Shown in pieces: positions 55,718 through 64,000 of a stretch of 64,000 bases of DNA. Position 1 is the stretch's first letter. Each line of letters opens with the position of its first letter. Source of the stretch: Chrysogorgia sp. JL179-B06 (taxonomy: Eukaryota > Cnidaria > Anthozoa > Scleralcyonacea > Chrysogorgiidae). A program made the position numbers and the translations under genes. The DNA lies in contig JAYKKM010000054.1 in the NCBI GenBank assembly GCA_035772405.1, positions 1,947,501 to 2,011,500 of the forward strand, read 5' to 3'. Below the pieces are notes generated by a model that had not been told where the DNA came from, searched no databases, and was given only the letters and a program-made list of their open reading frames with translations.

Positions 55718-58700
55718 ATGCGAAAGAAAACTTGGCAATGCGATGTAATTCCAAAAAATCATAGTGGAAACCCAACAATCCTAGTGGCGCAAGCATACCG
55801 TACAAAACGCTGTGTGGAAATATCTCCTTCCGTTATCAAGCCTTCCAGAAAAGTGCGTGCGAGTGACGGTTCGTCTTCAAGTCGAAGAAGAAGCTTAGAA
55901 TTCAACGAAGCAGACACGCAAGCTTTACAAGCGACTGTTGCAACCACGTCAGTCCCTTTGGAGGTAAGTTCTATACATTATATCATCTACTATAGGGCAG
56001 AAAACATAACGCGCGATTTGAGAATTATAATGTCACAATGCGCAAGAATTTACCAAGTTATGTTATTGCGGATTTGTTTTGTCTAATTGATTGTGAATTC
56101 ACAAGCTTTTGACGGGGATAATTATATAATTTAAATAGCTACACGAGAGTGTTAGGCACATACCAATTTACATACGCCAGACGATTTTATTCAGCAGAGT
56201 GGCCCTTGTCGCTCAATGGATTAATCTATGGACACTGCCTAGAAAAATTGTGTGGTTTATTTATATTAGTATATATACTTTATCACTGGACATTTTTCTC
56301 CACCAAGTCCAGTGTCATATCAGTCAATATTATGCTTTTAGTTTAGTAATGGTTCTACAGAATTGAATAATATGAAGTCGGTTTTTGTAACCCCTCATAT
56401 AAATGATAAATAATTATTGTTTTATGAAGACCATTCATACAAGCTATATATAAAATGATTACTTTGTTTGGCACTATGTCATACTCATAGTATTGAAACA
56501 AATTTTATTCTCTTACAGACAAGTGCTTCCCAGCCAGTAACAAATGTTGCTTCACTCTGTTGAGATGACAAATAAAGAGCTCACTGAAATAGCAAGACTG
56601 AGAAGTTGGCCATCAGTCCTGCGAAAGAGAGCTTATGAGGGAATGTGTGATGAAAGCTGGATGAGTGAGGTTACTAATGAACTGTCCAGTCGATGCCCAG
56701 TGGTAAAATATATTCTGTCCAAACTACTTGACAGCAGCCACCATCCAGAAAAGAAGATTGTAGCAATGTGCTTGATTTATGGTATCATCATGTTTCTGAG
56801 ATGCCATGAATTAAGTCGCATACAGAGAATAAATACAGTCCTGCTTACACAAGGTCATGCATCCACTGATGTAAGTAATTTGTTCATCTTCATTGACTTC
56901 CTAAAGTATAGTCTAACTAAATATGAACTAATATTTATAATTCCCCATTATAGAAATGGGTATTTTATAACTATAACATACACATTTCTAATGGACAATT
57001 ATATATTATAATTATGCATTAGTAATGTTTAGCCATTATTTATGTGTAATTTTATCATTTTTAGTCAATGGATCGCTTGAACAAATATGGTTTTTGTATG
57101 GATCCCACCAAAAAGTACAAAATACTTGATGAAATTGGGAAACACTTCCTTGACAATGCTGTTAGGTTGGTTAAATCTGGATACAAATTTGTGTTTGTTG
57201 GGGACAACATTGACTGGGAGGAAAAGGCACATGATGTAAGGAAGGACAGCCAAAACAAGAGTGTTCATGCAGTGGCAACTAGCATGGTTTTCAACAGAAT
57301 TTCCAGTAGTGAATTGCCAGACTGTAGTCCACAGAGAAACCTAAAAACATGCAATGTTCATGAAATTGTTTCAATTAGTGAGCCAGAATTGGATTCAATT
57401 AGAAGCCGATACAGAATTCTATTATCAAAAATTCTATTTGAAGAATTTTCAGAATTTCAAGTTTTTAAGCCATTTGTGCTCCAAAACACTGATTGCCTAT
57501 ATTCCAAGGAAACTTGTTTGAAATCAGAGGTTGTGACCATGCCTGTTCTCATGAAAGACGAAAAAAATTAGTGTGTAGATGTTATGGACCAGCTTGAAGA
57601 ATGGACATCTCAAATCTATTCTGCTGCTGAACTTTGCAAAGATGCCCCTGATTCATCCAATGCCCCTACACCTGTAATTGAATGCAGTTCAAGGCCAGAT
57701 CAACCAGCATCCGATATCCCTCCTGTTGGTTCAATTGACGACCCTTTATGTGGAGTGAAGATACCTTGCTTTGGTGATCAGCTTACAAGAGTACGATTTG
57801 CTGGGGCAAAGGACATACGAGCAGGTTGTCATTCCGCCAGACAGCGATTAGACCACTTGTACCCATTCTGCATAGTCGACTGGCATACCAAGAGTTATTT
57901 GAAGGTATGTGTTTGTATGTTTGTAATTCATCTCTACTATTTTATTGCATGTTTTAATACCTTTGCATTAAGTCAAATTTAAGCCTATTCAGACTGGGAG
58001 GGCACAAAATGCCTGCAGGGATTTCAAATTTACATATAATGTATGTAAAACTTAGCACCGCAATATCAACAATAGATTAGTAGCTTAATATGTTTAGTAG
58101 ATTAATATGTCATTTGACAAAATATGCTATCAAATAGCATTTCCAGACACCCCAAATTTCAAAACTTGACAGGGACATTCTCTCCCAGGCCTGCAGGTAC
58201 CTGGCAGTCACATGCTTGTGTACAGAACCATGGTAAAGGCATTGATAGATATACAGGGTGTATAAAAAAAGCGCAACCTCGGAATTTCCCAAGAAATCTG
58301 TTGATACTTGTAAACTAAACAACTTTCCATTAAATAAATGCATAAATTTCGATTCAATTCTGCTTTACGTGCTCGAGTTTGTAGTAATTAGACAGTTATG
58401 CCCCTGGAATACGATTACAAGCTATTTTAAATTCCCAGGGGCGAAAATATTTTGTGTTTAAGAACACAATGGATTTCTTGGGAAATTCCGAGGTTGCGCT
58501 TTTTTGATACACCCTGTAGGATGACCATTATCACAACAGTGTGAAGGAATGCTTATGGGAGGATTATATAGTTTTTTGGACAGTAATGGCAGACACTCAT
58601 GTTGTCTGAACTTGACTGTGTATAAGCCATCTGGATTGGCAATACTATTTATTTTACGATTATATTACCCCCTGGTTATTCAAACATTATAGTAGTTTCT

Positions 58701-59380
58701 TTTGTCTTTTTAGACTGTATTCAAACAATTATACAAGAATTCAGGTAGAGAAAAGGGTACTCTGAGGTACTTGAATCGAAGAAATCGTAAAAATTTAATC
58801 GAAGGAACGTGACGATCGATGTAAAGCATTATGAAGCTTGTGTCATGATCAATTATTTCTCAGTGCTGTTAAGTGTTTTGTCATTGAAGCCTTCATGGAA
58901 TTTTTTCAGATGGTTTCTGCATCTGGTTTCAACGAGTATGCCATTGAAATGTTGGTCAATGTTATGCAAAGTCAAATCCTGTTGTCTGAGGCACATCGAT
59001 GCAAATGGGCAGCTACAGTAAATTGGAATGGTGGTCAAGAGAAAAACATTGAAATTGATTTATTTCAAGAGAACAGGAACAGTGACATGAAAACGCTTAT
59101 CAGGTCAATGGGTGCCAATAAGTCTGACAAAGCAATCAGCAGAGCAAGTAAAGCCTCAGGGGGAATTAAAAAAATTGTGGAATCATTTGAAAAACAAGTC
59201 CATTTACAACACAGGTCATCTTTACATTCACACAAGTCATCAGCTGATGATGAGAAGATGATACGTAGTGATTTAAGACACTTAAGGCCATTTATGCAAG
59301 TGGATGGAAGAGCATTTGAATCTTTTGCCGATATTTCAAATTTGTGGCTTGGATTGAAAAGCACAAGAAAAACATTTTAA
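55718..59380 (+). pseudogene. Four-exon DUF6589-like gene with disabling lesions
   Basis: Exons: about 55718-55963, 56519-56870, 57065-57904, 58714-59380. All three introns are phase 0 with GT-AG borders (GAG|GTAAGT; GAT|GTAAGT; AAG|GTATGT; TTTTTAG|ACT). Exon 2 reads TEIARLRSWPSVLRKRAYEG and CPVVKYILSKLLD; exon 3 FVFVGDNIDWEEKAHDVRKD, SVHAVATSMVFNRIS and LTRVRFAGAKDIRAGCHSA; exon 4 NRRNRKNLIEG and IEAFMEFFQMVSASGFNEY. The match to the DUF6589 family, many-copy in cnidarians and perhaps transposon-derived, is from memory. Lesions: a frameshift early in exon 2 (between 56519 and 56561), an in-frame TAG at 57569-57571 within exon 3, and frame changes in exon 4 near 58812 and 58838. Function unknown. 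Confidence 0.6.
58254..58516. mobile_element. Non-autonomous mariner derivative in intron 3
   Basis: 263 bp flanked by TA (58252-58253; 58517-58518), starting CAGGGTGTATAAAAAAAG and ending with its inverse. Its ends and its interior (ATGCATAAATTTCG; GCTCGAGTTTGTAGTAATT) match both termini and the subterminal part of the mariner at 18035-19494, without the transposase. It is an internal-deletion derivative of that family. Confidence 0.9.
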
Positions 59381-60233
59381 TGCATTTTCCTGTTTTAGAA
59401 GATGCAGATGGAGAAATATAAGAATTGGATACAAGCTTAACAGCACACCTGTACCATTCTGACATTGGTTACAGACAATTACATTACAGTATAAGAAAAC
59501 AAATGTTAATTTTAAGATGGTGAAAAGCCTGGGTACAAGGTTGAAAAAGCACAAAATAACCAATGTTTGATCAAAGTAAATAATAGGTACAAATTTTATT
59601 TTGGTTTCACAAAAACAGTGTCGGTCGGATCCGTGGCCCGAACAATTAAATTGGTGTGGCCTAAGTGTATATAAATATCTATGTGTCTCATGTTGATTAA
59701 ATAATGATCTGCTTACTTTACAAACTTGATTCAAAAACAACGCTATTCCAATTATGAGTGGATAACTATAATTTTTACTGTACATTTTCAGTGTCGAGTA
59801 CATAACAATATTTTTACTTAATAATGCTATGAACTGTCTTCATCACTAATTTCACTAATGACAGTATAATTCACGATGAACTTGTGAACATATATAGCAA
59901 TAATTTGTTGAAACACCACACAAGTTATTCACTGTTGAGCTTTGGTCCTGTTTACTTTGGACATCATGGATTCAATCAATTTTCTCTGTGTGATATTATC
60001 ACTATGCAAACATTCATGGTATTTATCAACTACTTTGATCTCAAACATTTTTGAAGTATATTATTGATAAACAGTTGGCATCTACACGCAGGCTATGTAG
60101 ACCCCTACTATTTTGTTTACATGTGACCGTATTCGAATAATCACATTAATTAAGTACTGCTGTAAATATTAAAGCAGCAGTGTCGCCCGCTCCGCATCCG
60201 GTGGGTGAACTTTTTCAAGTTTTGAAATTCAAT
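59381..60233. other. No gene seen
   Basis: AT-rich. A minus ORF at 59336-59803 has no recognisable domain and overlaps a real exon on the other strand, so it is dismissed. Confidence 0.4.
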
Positions 60234-60629
60234 ATGGCGTCTAATCAAGGCTCAAGGCAAAATTCTGGTCGAAAAAAAGTGTTTTCGGGCCGAAAAGATT
60301 ACAGGAAATTATGGGAGAGAGAGCGTAAAAAGGTATATTTAAATCATAAATTATTTAATTCGATGCAAGTGACAGTGATTTTGCTGCGCACTTGTAACTT
60401 GTTGTCTTTGGAATTTCGTCGAAGGTAAGTTTTCTATTTGTTTTTCAATTCAGTTTGGAGAATGAACGCAACTAATATGCAATTTATTGCGTTTGGGTAT
60501 TTAGGGAATCATCTTCTCCTAAAATACAACAAAAACGGCGACGAAATGCATCAACTCTGGCAACTGAATCTACCGAAGTCGAAGACAATGATAGTCAAAT
60601 GGTCGAAGAACAAGCAAACATCTGTCAAG
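60234..60629 (+). CDS. Putative first exons of an unrecognised gene
   Basis: ATG at 60234 gives MASNQGSRQNSGRKKVFSG and RKDYRKLWERERKK up to a donor AAAAAG|GTATAT at 60332. A second donor GTCGAAG|GTAAGT occurs at 60424. An acceptor GGTATTTAG|GG at 60504 opens a frame ESSSPKIQQKRRRNAST and STEVEDNDSQMVEEQAN ending at CAAG|GTGTGA (60629). The basic, Ser-rich start and the acidic stretch look like a nuclear protein. The middle exon cannot be placed with confidence. It may be the start of a gene that continues beyond, or a relic. Confidence 0.35.
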
Positions 60630-60649
60630 GTGTGAAGAGGATTACTTTA

Positions 60650-61149
60650 TCATAACCATATAGGATGGGCCCTATTAAATATTCATCTTTAAAATACGAT
60701 TTTGTAATGTTCATCCCAGACGGTGTGCGCATAGCGACCGCAAAGCATTGTTGATGCCGCATTTTCAAGATGGCGGAAAACTTACAAAAAATTGCTCATT
60801 TTCATTGGCATTTTACTACCATCTCAAAAGGTAAATATGTTTCTTTTCCATATTTTAAGCGACCTTTATCTACTTAAATGACAATTGCATTTCAAATTGT
60901 GTATTTGTCGTCGTATATTACACGTCATTGATGCGATAAGATTTGGCAACTTCTCGGGTATTACATGAACAAATATTTTAAAGCTATTCCAGCAGTGGAA
61001 TTACTGGTTTTTAGTTGTTTCAATGACCATTAACTTAAAATACAAGCTTTGTTATATAGTAAAATGTAATCGCGCCCCAAGGCGCCCTTCGGATGACTGT
61101 TTTTTTTTCGTTGTAAACATACCCTTTTTTCGTAGGTTGAAACTTGAAT
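60650..61149. other. No clear gene
   Basis: Contains an ATGGCGGAAAAC-type start at 60771 followed by a short frame, and a T-rich run near 61098. Nothing supportable. Confidence 0.35.
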
Positions 61150-61976
61150 ATGGCAGCCAAGAGGCCATCGGTCGTTGAAGGCAACACGCCTGGCAAACCA
61201 TCTTGCAAACGAACTGTTCAAGGCACATCTAGGAGAAGCCTTTTTGTTTCAGAAGGCGATTGTTTAGCCCCAGAAAAGCGTTCTAATGGTGAGTGATTCA
61301 TGGACAGAGCAAGAGGAAACAGCCCTAGTGCAATACATTTGCTTATTTTGGAGCAATGCTCATACCATGCAATAAATGGCCAACAACAAAGGACATGGAG
61401 TTCTGGAATGCGTGTGTAGAGGCTGTTAATAATGCGTGCAACTCGACAAGAACAGGTTTGTCATGTATTTAATGTTTATTTTTAGTATATATATTTAGTA
61501 CTCAGTCTAAGTGAAATACAGTATGTATACAAATATACATGCAGCATTTTAGTATTATATTAAGTATTATAGTTGATGCTTTTTGTGGTGTTTAACTTTA
61601 AAATTTACTAGAAATACAGCAGATGCAAAATACTTGTACCCAGAATTACTCATAAATTATTACATATAATGCAATAAATTTTTAACAGAAATATTTTGTT
61701 TCTTGTAAGGTGGATCATGTCGAACGAGGGTTAACAAGCACTTGGTCAAAAAGTACAGCACATTAACAGAGGCAGAGGAATCCTTGAACATTGACTATAT
61801 GTCAAATAATCTTGACTCCAACAGTACTGACCAGAAACCGACAACTCCACAACGAGCAACATCGATTGATGAACTGTTATGGATTATTTAAACTATGTTA
61901 GTCCAGACTTTCTGAACATATGTTTAAGTGCAATGAAAATGCTACATGATGAGAAGAAGCATAATCTTATTCTCGA

Positions 61977-62880
61977 GTTATTTATTTATTTAATTTGTTT
62001 TCGTGTTTACATACACAAGGCAAGACACAACAGGGATGTTCAGCCCTAGTCATGGTGTCTTACCCTAAGAATTAACAAACATACATAATACATTACATAT
62101 ATAACTATAACATTTACATATTACTATATCACAGCCTGTGATACGCTTATTATATCACTTATTACAACAAATACATTATACTAACACACACACTCACGTA
62201 CGCACGCACAGTTAATATTAACAACAAATACTGAAGTTCTGCGATTCAAGGTCTCTGACAGAATTACAATTTAAACATATTGAGCGCCAGGTAGATATAA
62301 TATCAGTATTGAATGTGTTCTGGAGAGCGACAAAGTATCTTGATTTTAAATAATTTTTAAAGAGACTATATTTGTTAATTTCTTTTGTTTGATCGGAGAG
62401 TGTGTTCCAAAGTCTAGATGATCTTATGAAAAAACTTTTTTGAAAATGTTTAGTCCGAGGTTTTGGTATTTTGAAATTATGTTTATTTGAATGCCTGAGA
62501 TGGTTAACCGGTAGATTTGGAAGATAGTTAGATAAATCGATGTTGTATTTTCCATTTGAGCAACCATGAAGAAAAAGCAAGTCCTTAATTTCGTGCCAAT
62601 ATGAAAGCGGAAGAAGTTTGGTTTTTATTAGTCTGACTTTGTAATCGGCGGACAACTTTGGTATGCCAAGGATGTATGCAAGTGCTTTGAAAGAGCGAAT
62701 GTTAATGGTCAATCCAGAATGCCATTGGATAGAATGCCCTTTGGCCTTCTTGATTATAACATTCGTTTTTTGCGTCAGATCGAACAAATAAATTGGGGTA
62801 TGAGGAACATTATGCTTCGTGGCTTGATACCATGTTCTCCCAGTTTGGTCACAAATGGTTGTGCCTTCATAGAGGCTCAG
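61977..62880 (-). mobile_element. LINE 3' end inserted in the Myb/SANT-like gene
   Basis: Minus strand: KAKGHSIQWHSGLTINIRS, LKYRL-type thumb residues, YWHEIKDLLFLHGCSNGKY, NLPVNHLRHSNKHNFKIP and SSRLWNTLSDQTKEINKYS are the C-terminal motifs of a LINE ORF2 (about 62221-62800). The tail ends in (TTTA)n at about 61979-61995. 5'-truncated: no RT catalytic box. It splits the plus-strand exon. Confidence 0.75.
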
Positions 62881-62906
62881 CATGTTAGTATGATGTGGAA
62901 GATGGA

Positions 62907-63075
62907 GATCAATCTGCTGATGATGGAAACTGTGCAAAGTCACTTGTGGAAAGAGCACTTGACCAAAGTGGAATTGACTTGAACATTGGTAATGATCAAC
63001 CTGCTGATAATGGCAACTGTTCAAAGTCACTTGTGGAGAGCAAGCACTTGACCAAAGTGGAATTGACTTGAACAT
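62907..63075 (+). repeat. Intra-exon tandem duplication (two ~84-bp units)
   Basis: GATCAATCTGCTGATGATGG and GATCAACCTGCTGATAATGG start the two units; each encodes NGNCxKSLVE and ALDQSGIDLNI. A small insertion in unit 2 changes the frame. Confidence 0.8.
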
Positions 63076-63506
63076 TAGTAACGGAGATATCAATGCCTTG
63101 CTTGCTACAGATGACTTATTTGAGCAGTCCTCGCTAAATGATAACATGTGTTATGATGAATCCTTTGACATTTTGCATTGTAGTTTGGCAGATCTTACAC
63201 TTGGCTTATCTTCAGAAACTAGTTGTTCTACAATTGTTGACGAGAATTCCAGAATGTGTGCAATGGGTAACTCTAATTCAGTAGAAAGCTCTCCAACTTA
63301 TGTCTCTGCAACCAATCAGCTGATAAGCCTACCACATTTATGGACCCATGCAACAGATGAAGACCAGACTGAGATAAGGTTTGGGAATGCTGCACCAATG
63401 CAGATGGAAAAACACCATGGTGTTCAACCTATGAAATCCAAAAATATGGCTCGCAATCCTGCCATTTTTTAGCCATTAAAAGTAAGTTTATTTTTGTTTC
63501 AGTATA

Positions 63507-63623
63507 TTAACCCATTAATTTAAGCTGCAATGCACCCTAATGTGCCCTACTTTGGTATTTTACTCTGCCTAATGCCAGGTGATTTTACTTGTCAAGGCGA
63601 AAGCATTGGTGTTAATGGGTTAA
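63507..63623. mobile_element. 117-bp MITE with TTAA ends
   Basis: TTAACCCATTAA at the left faces TTAATGGGTTAA at the right, with TTAA termini, suggesting a piggyBac-type target. No ORF. Confidence 0.6.
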
Positions 63624-64000
63624 ATTATAAATGAAGTGGACTTACTGATCGAGCCAGAGCATTAGATTTCATCAATGTGTTATGGTACCTTTACTTCTTT
63701 CTAAAATCACATCGATGCCCAGCAGAAGGGTGGATATCTGTGTCAAGCGATGGAGGATGCAACAGAATGCGCTCACCTAACCTGTACCACCCAATTACTC
63801 ATTTGGCCTTTAGCAGTGTGTGAGAAAACATTATCTACTTCTTTCGTACATCAGCCAGCAGAAAATAGCACTTTAGCAGTAATTTCTCCTATTATTTTAG
63901 TGTGCCCCTATTATTTTTCTTACTACGAATAACCTTATTTAAATCACAGTCTATTTTGGAAAGAATAAATTTTTTTAGAATAAAAGGAAAATATACAAAG
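63624..64000. other. No gene seen up to the window edge
   Basis: A 60-codon ORF (63750-63932) has no support. The window ends in AT-rich sequence. Confidence 0.4.

Larger units (their letters stand above)
61150..63474 (+). pseudogene. Myb/SANT-like gene, broken and split by a LINE
   Basis: ATG at 61150 starts MAAKRPSVVEGNTPGKPS. After a frame change near 61295 the Myb/SANT-like domain follows: WTEQEETALVQYICLFW, then KWPTTKDMEFWNACVEA and NNACNSTRT in a neighbouring frame, ending at donor ACAG|GTTTGT (61455). The next exon begins at 61710 after TTGTAAG with GGSCRTRVNKHLVKKYS, preserving phase 1. Another frame change near 61885 leads into YLNYVSPDFLNICLSAMKM. A minus-strand LINE then interrupts (61977 to about 62880). 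The gene resumes with two tandem ~84-bp repeats (QSGIDLNI in each) and ends PAIF at 63472-63474. Presumed role: DNA-binding nuclear protein, possibly of a transposon such as Harbinger, whose second proteins carry Myb domains. Inactive. Confidence 0.5.

Noticed and set aside
59336..59803. 155-codon minus ORF, hydrophobic
   Set aside because: Overlaps the last exon of the DUF6589-like gene in antisense and has no signal, topology or domain that can be trusted.
62719..62982. 87-codon plus ORF
   Set aside because: Its first part is antisense to the LINE; only the end overlaps the true plus-strand repeat exon, in another frame.

Overview
The window looks like a transposon-dense stretch of an invertebrate nuclear genome. 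It is AT-rich, has GT-AG introns, long (TA)n tracts and C2H2 zinc-finger genes. The transposon set points to an early-branching animal, most likely an anthozoan cnidarian: Penelope-like elements (PLEs) with hammerhead ribozymes, an Ngaro-type tyrosine-recombinase retroelement, EN-bearing Helitrons (Helentrons), CR1/L2-like LINEs and a mariner. The species is inferred from family resemblance only; no search was run. I see no bacterial operons and no CRISPR array.

Layout. 0-6.5 kb: a tyrosine-recombinase remnant, four or five MITEs, a tRNA-derived SINE piece and PLE ends with hammerhead motifs. 6.55-19.8 kb: copy A of a segmental duplication, holding a two-exon, six-finger zinc-finger gene, an array of about 4.5 tandem ~1.6 kb units with tRNA-like sequences, and a broken mariner. 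20-27 kb: LINE fragments on both strands, a second PLE end with a well-formed hammerhead, and a foldback element between two (TA)n arrays. 27.9-34.4 kb: copy B, with the paralogous zinc-finger gene, only one array unit, and an empty site where copy A carries the mariner. 34.4-41.4 kb: an Ngaro-like element with A1-ORFs-B1-A2-B2 split direct repeats, carrying a LINE tail and a piece of 28S rRNA. 41.5-43.4 kb: LINE endonuclease and PLE reverse transcriptase fragments. 43.4-55.7 kb: a decayed Helentron (DUF6570-like region, Rep, PIF1 helicase, endonuclease) split by a second Helentron on the opposite strand, a SINE and a nearly complete LINE. 55.7-59.4 kb: a four-exon DUF6589-like gene with disabling lesions. 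60.2-63.5 kb: exons of one or two genes, one Myb/SANT-like, split by a LINE.

The only apparently intact protein-coding genes are the two zinc-finger paralogs. Nearly everything else is mobile DNA in various stages of decay. The strongest structural observations are the paralogous duplication with different array sizes and a filled/empty mariner site, the hammerhead motifs, the split direct repeats of the Ngaro element, and the Helentron nesting.
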